Below, piece by piece: positions 36,913-46,374 of a stretch of DNA of 64,000 nucleotides. Both the position numbers and the translations under genes were made by a program. Source of the DNA: Corynebacterium minutissimum (GTDB lineage: Bacteria > Actinomycetota > Actinomycetes > Mycobacteriales > Mycobacteriaceae); the NCBI RefSeq assembly GCF_000988205.1, contig NZ_LAYQ01000021.1, positions 1 through 64,000 of the forward strand, in the 5' to 3' direction. The notes below the pieces were generated by a model. That model was not told the DNA's origin. It did not search any database and saw only the letters and a list, made by a program, of their open reading frames with translations. The stretch's first letter is position 1. The number at the start of each line of letters is the position of its first letter.

Positions 36913-37746
36913 ATGGCACCGAAGAGTCCTGAGGACAACAACGTCATCTACGCCAACTTCGGCACCCGCAAGCGCGTGAGCACGCCGGAGGAGGTCAACC
37001 GCGTCGACCGCGTGCGCACCATGCAGCCGGCGGCCACGCGCCTGCTCAACTTTGTCAACCAGCAAACGGATTCCGGCCGAATTCGCCGCGGGCGCCAGTA
37101 CGCCACGGAGGGCCACGTCGTGGGCCTCGATGTGCGCAACGGCGCTGTGCACGGCAAAGTTGCTGGCTCCCAGAACGAGCCTTTCGCGGTGCTCATCCAA
37201 GTGCCCTACCGCAACAATGAGGACATCGGGCGGCTGTCGGAGATGTTCGCGCGCACGCCCAACTCCGTGGCGAAGGCCAGGGAGGGCATGCTTGCCGACG
37301 CCTCCCTCGACATCCTCATCGCCGAGTACCCCGACGACCTCCGTTTCTCCTGCACCTGCCCCGATCCGGAGTACGTGTGCAAGCACGTCGTGGCGGTGGC
37401 GGACCGCCTCGCGGCCCGGATGGATGCTGACCCCTCCGTGATTTTTGCCCTGCGCGGACTCGACTTCGCGCGGCTGGAGCAAGCGGTCATGGAGCAGGCC
37501 AAGGCGGCCTCGGAGGATTCCTACTCCGCGAGCGGGGCTGCGGACATCTCTCAGGAGGAGCGCAATGCCTTGTTCTGGGAGGGGCGAGAACTCCCGCCCT
37601 TGCCGGAGCCGAAGACTGCTCCTGCGGTGGATGATTCCGACCCGGAATTGCTGCGCAAGGCCATGAGATCTGTCAGTCATACGAACATAGATTTGCTTCG
37701 GGCGGTCTCCGATGTCGAGGACCTTTACTATCATCTGACGCACTAG
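36913..37746 (+). CDS. SWIM zinc-finger protein, SNF2 partner
   Basis: A 277-residue protein with a SWIM zinc finger, C147-x-C149-x6-C156-x-H158 (SCTCPDPEYVCKH). SWIM domains bind DNA or proteins. The ATG follows the TAA of the SNF2 gene with no gap, so the two products are made together and probably work as a complex in DNA maintenance. The C-terminal 100 residues are acidic and Pro-rich, with no known motif. Confidence 0.88.
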   Translation: MAPKSPEDNNVIYANFGTRKRVSTPEEVNRVDRVRTMQPAATRLLNFVNQQTDSGRIRRGRQYATEGHVVGLDVRNGAVHGKVAGSQNEPFAVLIQVPYRNNEDIGRLSEMFARTPNSVAKAREGMLADASLDILIAEYPDDLRFSCTCPDPEYVCKHVVAVADRLAARMDADPSVIFALRGLDFARLEQAVMEQAKAASEDSYSASGAADISQEERNALFWEGRELPPLPEPKTAPAVDDSDPELLRKAMRSVSHTNIDLLRAVSDVEDLYYHLTH

Positions 37747-37810
37747 ACATTGCCACCATCAGGGGAGGGGCTCACACGCCCAGCCCTGGACCACGTTGTA
37801 GGGAGTTTGC

Positions 37811-38935
37811 ATGGCCGCGGTCACGTTCATCCACACCTCCGATTTCCAGCTGGGCATGACCCGCTGGTTTTTAAGTCCCGCGGCGCAATCGCGTTTTGAT
37901 GATGACCGCGAGGCGGCGGTGTTGCGCCTGGGGGAGCTGGCCACCGAGACGGGTGCCGAGTTCATCGTCGTGGCCGGTGACGTGTTTGAACACAACTCCT
38001 TGAGCAAGTCCACGCTGCTGCGCGCAAAGGACATGTTCAAGCGCTTGCCGGTTCCGGTCTACCTGCTGCCCGGCAACCATGACCCTCTTGTGGCGGATTC
38101 CATCTTCTTCAACTCCTTTGCGGATAACGTGCACGTGATTGCTGATTCGGAGCCGATTGAGGTGCGCCCGGGCGTGGAAATCGTCGGTGCCCCTTACCTG
38201 TCCAAGCGGGCTAACTATGACCTCGTGCGCCGCGCGCTGGAGCCGCTGCCGCCTGCCGAGGAAGGCGCGGTTCGCATCGCGGTGGGCCACGGCCAGGTGG
38301 AATCCCGCGCGGGCGAGGGCGAGGACTCGGATGCGGATACGATCGACCTCGCCTTCGTAGAGGAGTGCCTGGACAAGGGTGTTATCGATTACTTGGCGCT
38401 GGGGGATACGCATTCCACCGAATCTTTGGGCCGCTCCGGCAAGGTGTGGTTCTCGGGCAGCCCAGAGACCACGGCCTTCGACGATAGGGAGCGCGATTCG
38501 GGCAACGCCTTGGTGGTGACTGTTGAGGGGGAGCGGGTGGACGTCGCCAAGCACCGCGTTGGCCGTTGGGACTTCCGGGCGATTGATGCGGACATCGACT
38601 CCATGGAGGATGTCGAGGGCTTCCTGGAACAGCTGGACGCGGTGCCGGAGAAGATTCGCACCGCGGTCAAGTTCAGCTTGCGCGGCACCGTGGGTTTGAG
38701 CGCGCAGGCCCGTCTGGAGCAGGGCCTGGCGGAGATGGAGGAGGTCTTTGCTTCCCTCAAGCCGCGCGAGAGAACCATGGACCTGCATCTGGCGCCCTCG
38801 GAAGAAGAGCTCAGCGAACTGAGTTTGAGTGGTTATGCCGCCAATGCGCTAGCGGAGCTGCTCGAGGACTTGGACAACCCCACCGCCCGCGACGCTGCCA
38901 ACTTGCTGTTCCGCCTCAGCGCGAAGGGAGCCTAA
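37811..38935 (+). CDS. SbcD/YhaO-like metallophosphoesterase
   Basis: A 374-residue calcineurin-type phosphoesterase like the nuclease subunit of SbcCD or YhaO. Motifs seen: TSDFQLG (residues 9-15; the usual D-x-H has Gln in place of His, as in this actinobacterial subgroup), GDVFE, GNHDP, GHGQVE and LGDTHS. It should be the nuclease of a Mn2+-dependent DNA end-processing complex with the ATPase encoded 3 bases downstream of its stop codon. Confidence 0.85.
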   Translation: MAAVTFIHTSDFQLGMTRWFLSPAAQSRFDDDREAAVLRLGELATETGAEFIVVAGDVFEHNSLSKSTLLRAKDMFKRLPVPVYLLPGNHDPLVADSIFFNSFADNVHVIADSEPIEVRPGVEIVGAPYLSKRANYDLVRRALEPLPPAEEGAVRIAVGHGQVESRAGEGEDSDADTIDLAFVEECLDKGVIDYLALGDTHSTESLGRSGKVWFSGSPETTAFDDRERDSGNALVVTVEGERVDVAKHRVGRWDFRAIDADIDSMEDVEGFLEQLDAVPEKIRTAVKFSLRGTVGLSAQARLEQGLAEMEEVFASLKPRERTMDLHLAPSEEELSELSLSGYAANALAELLEDLDNPTARDAANLLFRLSAKGA

Positions 38936-38938
38936 ACC

Positions 38939-41524
38939 ATGATGCAGCTGCATTCTGTGGAACTGAACAATGTCCGGGGCGTGGAGCACCTGGAGGTCAA
39001 GGACCTGCCGGAGACCGGGGTGGTGGTTATCGGTGGGCCGAACGAGGCCGGAAAGTCCACGTTGGTGGAGGCCATCGATTTTGTGCTTACAGAAAAGCAC
39101 ACGGCCAATTCCAAGCCGGTGCGGGCGCTGCAGCCTGCCGGTCGCGACGTGGGACCTGAGGTCACACTGGAGGCGACCGTGGGGCCTTACCGCTTCCGCA
39201 TTCGCAAGCGGTGGGTGAAGAAACGTACCTCGGAGCTGCACGTTTTCTCCCCGCGCCCGGGCCAGTGGACCGGTCCCGAGGCGGATGGGGAGCTGGATCG
39301 AATCCTCAGTGAGCACGTGGACCGCGCGCTTCTCGACGCCCTCTTCGTCCGCCAGGACGACAACCACCAAGGCATCGCCGCGGTGGGTATTCCTTCCCTG
39401 ACCGCGGCGCTGGAGGAGCAGACCGGGGCGAGTGCCGCGGCGGAAGACTCCGAGCTGCTCACGCGCATCGAGGCGGAGTACAAGGAGTATTTCACCGCGA
39501 AGACAGACAAGCCGGCAGGAGACTATAAGGCTGCCATTGCCGCGTTGGCAGATGCTGAGGAGAAGCACGCTGCCGCCGAGGCCGCGCTGCGCGAGCTCGA
39601 CGGTGTGGTGGAGCGCTATGAGGCTGCCGAGCTGAAGAAGAAGGAGGCTGAAGCCGCTCTGCCGGCGGCCGCGGAAGAATGCGAGCGTCGTGACGGTGAG
39701 CTGGTCGCCGCTCGGGCTGCACAGGAGAAGGTCACCGCGCAGGAGGCTGCGGTGACTCGGGCGGCGGAGGCCGTGACACACGCGGAGGAGGAAGCACAGC
39801 GCCGTAAAGCTGTGGTTGCTGAGCATGACGCAGCCGTTGATGCTGCTGAGCGTGCCGCCGCCGCGGTTGTGGAAGCCCGCGAACGTGCTGAGGAAGAGGC
39901 CGCCGCCCGCACGAAACTAGAAGAAGAGCGCGCCGAGGTCCACAAGCGCTACGAGGCCGTGCGCGAGGAACGCCAGCGCGCCCGCCGCGCGCAGCAGCGC
40001 GCTGAACGTGAGGCTCTGGGCACCCGACTCGAAACACTGAGCAAGCTGGAAGAGACTTTGGCGGCCCGCCGCCGCGAGCTGGCGGCGACTCCCGACGTAC
40101 CGAACCTTCAGGCCTTGGAGGACGCGGCGCGCGAGGTTACTGTCCAGGAGCGCCTGCGGGCCGCCGCGGCGGCCAAGCTTTATTTTTCCGGTGAGGGCGC
40201 CTTTAGCGTCGATGGCGAAGAACGTGCCCTGGAGAGCGGTCAAGAAATGGCAGTCGAACTGCGCGAGGGCACCACGCTGAAGGTCGGTGACATCACCGCC
40301 CGCTATGCAGCCGGCGCAGGTGATAGCGGTGAGGAAGGCGTGGAGAAGGCCCGCGTGGAGCTCGCACGCCTGCTGGAGGATGCCGGGTGCGAAGACCTTG
40401 AGTCCGCCCGCGCCACCCACGAAAAGCACGCGGAGCGGGCCTCCGCCACGGATACTGCTGCCCGCGAGCTTCATGCTGCGTTGGGCGGGGAGGACCTCGG
40501 TGAGCTGCGTGCGCGCTTTGAGGCGGGCGCGGCCGATGCTGAGGACGCCGAGGAGGCCGGCGGGACTACTGAGGACGACGCGAAGCCGCGGGAGCTGACT
40601 GTGGTGGAGCGTGAGGAAGAGGAGTTGCGCAGGAAGCTGGATGAGCTTGATCGCGCCTTGGGTCCTTACCGCGAAAACAAGGCGGGCGCGGCACTGGAGG
40701 TGGCCATGGTCCGTGCGGAGGAGGTCACCGCGCAGCGCGATGCTAAAGCCGCGGCAGTGGAGTCGGCGCGTGCCCAGTTATCGGATGACGGCGTGACCGC
40801 CGCTATCGAAGCAGCACGAACCGCGCACGCTGCTGAGAAGAAAGCGCTGGAGGAGATATCCGCCGTCGATGTCGACACCGCGGAGCAGTTGGCGCGGGGA
40901 GCGCATACGCACGTTGATTCCCTGAAGACAGCGGTCAATGCGGCGGTGGGGGATATGCGTGAGTTCCGCGGGCTTATCGATATGCACTCGGGCGCAGCCG
41001 AAAATGAGGAGAAAGCCGCTGCCGAACTCGACGTTGCTCGTGAGCGCCACGCTGCCATCGAGCGCCGCGCGGAGGCCGCGCGCTACCTGCGTTCGCTCAT
41101 GCTGCGCCATCGCGACGCCGCCCGTCAGCGTTATGCCGCGCCTTTCGTCACCGCGCTCAATGGCCTAGCCCGCACCGTGTTCGGCGGTGACGTGGACTTC
41201 GAGCTTTCCGAGGAGCTCAAGGTGCAGGCGCGGAGCCGCAACGGCGAAACCGTGGCCTTCGACGCGCTCTCCGGCGGCGCGAAGGAGCAGTTGAGCATCT
41301 TGACGCGCTTTGCCATCGCCCAGCTGGTGTCCAGTGAACCGGTGCCCGTCGTGATCGATGACGCGCTGGGCTCCACCGACTCGCAGCGCCTCCAGCTCAT
41401 GGCTGCGCTGCTTACTAAGGCAGGGAAGACAACACAGGTCATCGTGCTCACCTGTATGCCGCAGCGCTATTCCTGGGTACCGGGGCGCATAGACCTTGAC
41501 ATGGAGAGGCTTAGGAATGCTTAA
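38939..41524 (+). CDS. SbcC/YhaN-like SMC-type ATPase
   Basis: An 861-residue ATPase. Walker A is G32-G-P-N-E-A-G-K-S40; the signature LSGGAKEQ and Walker B VPVVIDDALG lie near 780-815. The middle is a long Ala/Glu/Arg-rich coiled coil interrupted near 410-460 by a beta-rich insert (KLYFSGEGAFSVDGEERALE). There is no CxxC zinc hook, unlike SbcC/Rad50, and the protein is about 200 residues shorter than SbcC. It should form an ATP-gated clamp with the phosphoesterase upstream to process DNA ends. ATG 38939 or 38942 are both possible. Confidence 0.85.
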   Translation: MMQLHSVELNNVRGVEHLEVKDLPETGVVVIGGPNEAGKSTLVEAIDFVLTEKHTANSKPVRALQPAGRDVGPEVTLEATVGPYRFRIRKRWVKKRTSELHVFSPRPGQWTGPEADGELDRILSEHVDRALLDALFVRQDDNHQGIAAVGIPSLTAALEEQTGASAAAEDSELLTRIEAEYKEYFTAKTDKPAGDYKAAIAALADAEEKHAAAEAALRELDGVVERYEAAELKKKEAEAALPAAAEECERRDGELVAARAAQEKVTAQEAAVTRAAEAVTHAEEEAQRRKAVVAEHDAAVDAAERAAAAVVEARERAEEEAAARTKLEEERAEVHKRYEAVREERQRARRAQQRAEREALGTRLETLSKLEETLAARRRELAATPDVPNLQALEDAAREVTVQERLRAAAAAKLYFSGEGAFSVDGEERALESGQEMAVELREGTTLKVGDITARYAAGAGDSGEEGVEKARVELARLLEDAGCEDLESARATHEKHAERASATDTAARELHAALGGEDLGELRARFEAGAADAEDAEEAGGTTEDDAKPRELTVVEREEEELRRKLDELDRALGPYRENKAGAALEVAMVRAEEVTAQRDAKAAAVESARAQLSDDGVTAAIEAARTAHAAEKKALEEISAVDVDTAEQLARGAHTHVDSLKTAVNAAVGDMREFRGLIDMHSGAAENEEKAAAELDVARERHAAIERRAEAARYLRSLMLRHRDAARQRYAAPFVTALNGLARTVFGGDVDFELSEELKVQARSRNGETVAFDALSGGAKEQLSILTRFAIAQLVSSEPVPVVIDDALGSTDSQRLQLMAALLTKAGKTTQVIVLTCMPQRYSWVPGRIDLDMERLRNA

Positions 41525-41548
41525 GAGCCGGAGTGTAGGGTAAGTGCC

Positions 41549-42058
41549 ATGACAGCGGATATTCGATGGCTCACCGGCAGCGAGCAGGAGTTGTGGCGCC
41601 AACTCCTGGCCAGCATTCGCAAGATTAATCGCGGCATGGAGGAAACTCTCTTGGCCTGCAGTGATATCTCGGCGGCCGAGTATTCGGTGCTTGTTTCGCT
41701 TTCGGAGGCACCCGAGCACACCCTGCGCCTGCGCGAGCTGTGCACAGAATTGGAGTGGGACCGCTCGCGCGCTTCCCACCAGATCACCCGCATGGAAAAG
41801 CGTGGGCTCGTACGCAAAGAAAAGTGCGCGGGCGATGCCCGCGGCGTGGAGGTCGTCATGACGCGGGCCGGCCGAGAGCGACTTGAGGCGGCGGTACCGG
41901 AGCATGTTGAGTCCGTGCGCCGCATGGTCTTTGACCATCTGGATCCCGCCGATGTTCCGGCGCTTCTGCGCTTTTGTGAAGGCGTGCTCTCGGAGAAAAA
42001 CCTTCCGGGCTATGACGGCTTCGTGCCGGACGAGCGTCTGGGCACTCGTGACCACTAG
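41549..42058 (+). CDS. MarR-family transcriptional regulator
   Basis: A 169-residue winged-helix regulator of the MarR type: helices with SAAEYSVLVSLSEAPEHTLR (about 33-52), a recognition helix in LEWDRSRASHQITRMEKRGLV and the wing DARGVEVVMT. It should act as a dimer on a promoter and respond to a small phenolic or oxidative ligand. It lies 24 bases after the ATPase gene, and no obvious target (efflux pump or enzyme) is adjacent. Confidence 0.88.
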   Translation: MTADIRWLTGSEQELWRQLLASIRKINRGMEETLLACSDISAAEYSVLVSLSEAPEHTLRLRELCTELEWDRSRASHQITRMEKRGLVRKEKCAGDARGVEVVMTRAGRERLEAAVPEHVESVRRMVFDHLDPADVPALLRFCEGVLSEKNLPGYDGFVPDERLGTRDH

Positions 42059-42122
42059 CTGCGCCCACCGGGGTAGAGTAGGCCCCGTCCGTTTACGCAC
42101 CAGGAGGTGACCTGTCCACATC

Positions 42123-42416
42123 ATGATGGGACAAGAATTGTTCGAGCACCCAGAGCGCCAATACACCACGTACGGCATCACGCCGCTGAAGGAACTCAGC
42201 GCTCAGGTAGGCCCCGCCGAGGACCTGGAAGAGCTCAGCGAGGAGCAAACCGCCGCACTCGAGAACGCCCTCGAACAGCACCCGGACGAGGCCCTGACCT
42301 ACGATGATGCCTCCCAGTTGTGGATTATCGGCACGGAGGATGACATCGAGCGCATGTTTCAGGATCGTGAGGACTTCGTCGAAGCGCTCAACAACAATGA
42401 AGACCCTGGGGTCTAG
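42123..42416 (+). CDS. Small acidic conserved protein
   Basis: A 97-residue acidic protein, MMGQELFEHPERQYTTYG onward, preceded by a full-strength AGGAGGTGA site at 42102-42110. The spacing is 12 bases to ATG 42123 and 15 to ATG 42126. No known domain is recognised; the strong ribosome site suggests it is well expressed. Confidence 0.65.
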   Translation: MMGQELFEHPERQYTTYGITPLKELSAQVGPAEDLEELSEEQTAALENALEQHPDEALTYDDASQLWIIGTEDDIERMFQDREDFVEALNNNEDPGV

Positions 42417-42595
42417 CCCACAGTCGGTGTCATACTAAAGGCGGATAGCGGCCGAAATATCTGCGTTTAACTACGGTCAGCTCTGCATAAACTGCTAAGA
42501 TACTCTGTGTTAATGGGCGAGCATCCCACACGCCACCACGAGACGGTTTCCGCGAAAACTTCTCAGGCACAGGGAGCTAAGTGAAAGGACTAAAC

Positions 42596-42805
42596 ATGAT
42601 CGTCGAGCGCGATTTGGCTCAGGAGCAGCGCGAAGCAGCTGCCCGTGACAAGGCTGATGGCTGGGTTTCCGTCTTCGTTGAGTGGATTCCCTCCATGCTT
42701 CTTTCCGTGGTGATGCTGGGCGCTTTGATGCTCGGCATGTACTACGTCGAGCACGGCACTCTGGACATCACCCAGCCGATCGTCAACCAGTACATCACCC
42801 AGTAA
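42596..42805 (+). CDS. Small single-pass membrane protein
   Basis: A 69-residue protein (MIVERDLAQEQREAAARDKA at the start) with a charged N-terminus and one membrane helix (about 30-50). ATG 42596 follows AAAGGA closely; a GTG at 42581 after AGGGAG is an alternative that adds five residues. It ends at a strong terminator, supporting an independent transcript. Function unknown. Confidence 0.6.
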   Translation: MIVERDLAQEQREAAARDKADGWVSVFVEWIPSMLLSVVMLGALMLGMYYVEHGTLDITQPIVNQYITQ

Positions 42806-42852
42806 CTGGTTCGCTCCTCACGCTGCCGCCCAGCGGGGAGTAGCTTGACTTA

Positions 42853-42882
42853 AAGCCCCAGCAGTGTTTCCTGCTGGGGCTT
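42853..42882 (+). terminator. Terminator after small membrane protein gene
   Basis: A perfect 12-bp stem, AAGCCCCAGCAG and CTGCTGGGGCTT, with a 6-base loop and then CATTCTTC. Confidence 0.85.
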
Positions 42883-42995
42883 CATTCTTCTCACCTGCCG
42901 CAACACTCAACCTGTTCCTTTGAGCCCAAAGTCATTGCGGTTTGGGAAGGATTTCACTCATGCGCAGAACCATGCCCGGGCCGCGCAACTGCCCT

Positions 42996-43047
42996 AGTTG
43001 CCAAAACCATCGCTCTCTCGCAAGATCTGGCCAGATCTTTGGCAACT
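42996..43047. repeat. Intergenic hairpin, copy C
   Basis: AGTTGCCAAA (42996-43005) pairs with TTTGGCAACT (43038-43047). Inside, AAGATCTGGCCAGATCTT (43022-43039) is a perfect 18-base palindrome that overlaps the outer arm, so two folds compete. It lies between a terminator and the gene at 43184 in a 378-base stretch with no gene. Confidence 0.7.
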
Positions 43048-43090
43048 GGAGCAGTGTTGAGCCTGAGAGTTAGTTGCCGAGTCATCGCTT

Positions 43091-43162
43091 CTTCGCCCTT
43101 CGCGCTCACCGAGAGCCCTTATCAGCCGCCGCCCGCAGCTTCGGTGAGCGCGAAGGGCGAAG
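43091..43162. repeat. Intergenic hairpin, copy D, before the PH-like gene
   Basis: A perfect 22-bp inverted repeat (43091-43112 with 43141-43162; outer half CTTCGCCCTTCGCGCTC) with a 28-base loop. It ends 21 bases before the ATG of the next gene, so it would occupy the promoter or the leader of that gene. Confidence 0.8.
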
Positions 43163-43183
43163 CTGTCTGATAGCCTGAACTCG

Positions 43184-43624
43184 ATGGACTCTCGCATCTA
43201 CGTTCGCTATCTCAACGGCCCGCTCCTGTGGTCCGGAATCGTCGTTGGCCTTGCCGTCGTGGCCGCGGTGGTACCCACGATGATCGATTCCACGTGGGCA
43301 GCCATCCTCTTCGGCACCCTGGTCATCGCTGCAACTGTGGCCTGCATCATGATGCGAGTGAAGATCGTCGTGAGTGACGACGAGGTTGCGGTTTCCATCC
43401 TGGGTATCTTCACGAAGAGAATTCCACTCAGCGATATCACTGGTGCCCGCGTCGGGCCTGAGACTGGGATCAAGGAAGGCGCGGGCCCGCGTGTTGTCGA
43501 CGGCGCACCGGCCTACATCGTCTCTGGGCCGACCGTGCGCATCGAGCAGGGCCGAAGCTCTCTCATCGCTTCGGCGAAGAATCCGGAAGAAGTGGTTGCG
43601 GATATTAAGGCGCGCTTGCGTTAG
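43184..43624 (+). CDS. DUF3093-type membrane protein
   Basis: A 146-residue protein with two N-terminal membrane helices (about 14-32 and 37-56) and a beta-rich cytoplasmic domain (KIVVSDDEVAVSILGIFTKRIP onward), the layout of actinobacterial DUF3093/PH-like membrane proteins. Function unknown. The long hairpin at 43091-43162 may control its expression. Confidence 0.75.
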   Translation: MDSRIYVRYLNGPLLWSGIVVGLAVVAAVVPTMIDSTWAAILFGTLVIAATVACIMMRVKIVVSDDEVAVSILGIFTKRIPLSDITGARVGPETGIKEGAGPRVVDGAPAYIVSGPTVRIEQGRSSLIASAKNPEEVVADIKARLR

Positions 43625-43632
43625 TTCCATAT

Positions 43633-43729
43633 CCCCAGACCTCGAACCCGAAACCTCCAAGTGAGTGGCTTGGTGCCGTCAAGCGCTGGGCGACGCCCAC
43701 CTGCAGGTTGCGGGTTTCAGGTCTGGGGG
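43633..43729. repeat. Hairpin repeat, copy E (same family as A and B)
   Basis: The arms start CCCCAGACCT and end AGGTCTGGGG; pairing extends to about 25 bp with a few mismatches (AACCCG and AACCT blocks match). The core CGACGCCCACCTGC is identical to copy B, with GCGCTGG just before it, while the outer arms differ from A/B yet remain self-complementary. It lies just past the stop at 43624, the same position relative to a gene as copy B. Confidence 0.8.
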
Positions 43730-43832
43730 AATGCAGAATGGCAGAGTGCGAAAGGCTTTCCGCACTCGCGGCATCATTAAAATTGCGGGCCGCGGTGCGG
43801 CCTGATGGGAGAGAGGTTTGGGCATGAAAAAG

Positions 43833-43906
43833 TGCCCCTGACAGGGATCGAACCTGCGACCTTCGGTACCGGAAACCGATGCTCTAATCCGCTGAGCTAC
43901 AAGGGC
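43833..43906 (-). tRNA. tRNA-Arg (anticodon CCG)
   Basis: A full 74-nt cloverleaf: acceptor GCCCTTG with CAGGGGC, D-stem GCTC/GAGC, anticodon stem TCGGT/ACCGA around TTCCGGT (anticodon CCG, reading CGG), T-arm GCAGG-TTCGATC-CCTGT, discriminator A. The CCA end is not encoded; a T-run follows on the minus strand. Confidence 0.96.
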
Positions 43907-44043
43907 ATTGCTGGCGAAATGCCAACGATGCGATTCTAGCCTATAAAGACTGAAGCGCAGTAATTGGCCTCACGCCGATGGGGGTGTGGCGGGAGGAAGG
44001 GGGCGGCTAGGTAAGTCGCCCCTTCATTGTTTCGCAGCCTGTG

Positions 44044-45641
44044 TTACTGGGCGGGCTGCTCCTGCGCCTGGGGCTGGTCAAAGAAGCCCGGCGCATCCGC
44101 GGTGTGGACCTCACCGGTGCGTAGGTAATCAACCACGATCTGGTCGACGGCCTTGTTGCCCATCGCGAAGTGGCCGTGACCCGGGCCGTGGACGGTCACC
44201 ACGCGGGACTGCATCGGATCCGAGAGACCGCGGTAGAAAGCGTACGGGGTCTGCGGGTCACCGGTGGCCTGCAGCTGCAGCGGCTTGGTCTGCAGGTTCT
44301 GGCCGGAGACGGCAATCGGGGTGTTGACCGGTGCGCGGCCACCGCAACCCGCGCCGGAGGCGTACATCGAGTTGAACAGAGTGAAGGGGTCAATCGTGAC
44401 GAAGTTCGACCAGAGGAACGCCGGAATGAGGGTGGGATCCGTCGGCGCGGTGTTCTCATTGCACATGATGATGTTCTGCATGCTCACGGCATTGAGAACG
44501 TCCTGCTGAGCCTGCTGCGGATCCTGCTGAGGCTGCTGTGCTGCCTGCTCCTCAAAGTTAATTGGCTCGATGCCGCCGATGTGCTTGGCCAGCGTGTCCC
44601 AGGCCTCCGGGCGGGGGAGCAGCTCACGGGTTGCGGACAGCGTCGGCGAGGAGGCTTGGACAGCTTGCGGGTTGCGTACCTTGCCGGCGAGGTGCTCCGC
44701 CTGCACGCGCAGCTCACCGGTAGCAGTCATGATATTGGCACCTGGCTGGCCGGCGAACTCCAGCCCCGGCGGGAGGTCACCAATCTGGGCGTTTGGTGGA
44801 AGCACAGTCGGGCGCACGCCTGCCTCGGCGGCAACAATCTGGGACCAGCGCTCGTAGGCCTTCAGCGGGGTCTTTCCGGCGTGGTAGGTGGCGTCATTCT
44901 TGGCCACGTACGCAAAGAAGTCATGTAGCGCATTCTCGTAGCCTGCCTGCTGGGAAGCGAAGATCTGGTTCCATGCCATGTTCGGGTTCATGCCAGAGTC
45001 GAGCACGACCTTGTCGGTGTGCTGCGGGTAAAGCGTGGCATAGGTAGAGCCCAAGAAAGTGCCGTAGGAGAGACCGGCGATGTTGATCTTCTCCTCGCCG
45101 AGCGCCTGGCGCACAACCTCCCAGTCCTTAGCGGTGTTCTCCGTGGTCAGGGAATCGGTGTAGCCGGGGTGTTCTTCTCGCAGTCATCGCGGGTAATTGC
45201 GCCGATCTTCGTCAGCTGCGCTAGCGGGTTTCCGCCCACTTCGCTGGACGTGCAGTTCACCTCTCCCGACTCGCGCAGGCCACGCGGCTGCACACCGATG
45301 ATGTCGTAGCTCTGTTTGACTTCCTCCGGCCACGCTGCGCTACTCACCCAGCCATACGCGTCGCCGCCCGGGCCACCCGGGTTGGTAAACAGGGTGCCCT
45401 GACGGTTTCCGGTGGCCTTGAGGCGGATGAGGCCGACGTCGATGGTGCCTTTCTCCGGGGCATCGTGATAGGTCGGAACGGTCACGTGACCGCACTCAGC
45501 GCGCTCTTCGGTGACCCCTTCCGGGCACGGCCCCCAGTTGATGGTGGGTTGGTCGGCGTGAGCAACAGCGGGCGCGGCAACCAGGCCGGCAGCAACAGCT
45601 ACGGGCCCCAGCACCGAGCCTAAAACGCGAGAAAGACGCAT
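44044..45641 (-). pseudogene. Secreted TAP-like alpha/beta hydrolase, frame broken once
   Basis: The first frame (45641 to 45147) gives a signal peptide (MRLSRVLGSVLGPVAVAAG and on to AHA-D) and the oxyanion region FTNPGGPGGDAYG. The second (44044-45114) gives the nucleophile elbow GLSYGTFLGS and the C-terminal GHGHFAMGN with the catalytic His. One missing G in CCGG near 45165 separates them; restoring it reads NTPGYTDSLTTENTAKDWE and yields about 532 residues, the normal length of tripeptidyl-aminopeptidase-like hydrolases. I think the break is probably a sequencing error. In C. glutamicum a secreted hydrolase gene lies near argS too. Confidence 0.8.
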
Positions 45642-45745
45642 AGAATAAGGCTCCTAAAATCGTTAATTAGTACGTGCCTTATCCTATGCGCCGGGGGTGA
45701 TGTGAGCCGAGTGTTCGGAAGGGGCGGGTGCCCCCGAACGTCACA

Positions 45746-46374
45746 TTACTTAACAATCACCACAATGAGATCGCGCGGGCCGTGGACACCCTCCACGCGG
45801 GAGAGCTCAATATCCGAGGTTGCGGACGGACCAGAGATCCACGTCGCCGGGCGCTCCGGTTCATGCGGGAGACCATCTCCGGGACGCCGTAGACAATCTG
45901 GTCCTTACGCACGATGCACACGTGACGGTCCGGCACCAAGGTCAGCGCGCGACGGCCACAGGTTTCATTGGACTCGAGCACGATGGTGCCGGTCTGCGCG
46001 GAGGTGACGTGGGATTCGGTCACCACGGCGTCGACGGCGTCGAGCTCGCGCGGGTTTTTGGCATTGTCATCCGGGGTGACGGTGCCTTCGAAGCCGTCGA
46101 GAAGCCCGGCGTCCATGCCGGGTGCGTAGACGACGTTCGAACAGCCGCGCTCCTTGAGGATGCCCACGAGGGTGGAGTTCAGTTCAGACTCATCGGTGAC
46201 GTGCACATCAGCCTTGTAGTCTTCGAGGCGGTCCACCAGCATCTCGCGCAGCTCATCTTCGTTGAGCGTGCCTTCCTTCTGGTACTCGCGCGGGATGTCT
46301 ACGTGGTCCGGCAGGCCGGCCTGCTTCTGGGCGGCTGAAATGCGGTTGAGGATTTCCTCTTTGGCGGTGGTCAC
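45746..46374 (-). pseudogene. lutC: Lactate utilisation protein LutC, frame broken near 3' end
   Basis: LUD-domain protein (residues about 30-205) of the LutABC L-lactate oxidation system. The printed frame leaves the family sequence after [12 protein letters not shown]; adding one C near 45859 restores [20 protein letters not shown] followed by [17 protein letters not shown] and a stop at 45746. That ending, with GPSATSDIE, is the conserved LutC C-terminus. Its ATG at 46374 overlaps the lutB stop by four bases, so it is the last gene of lutABC. Confidence 0.85.
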
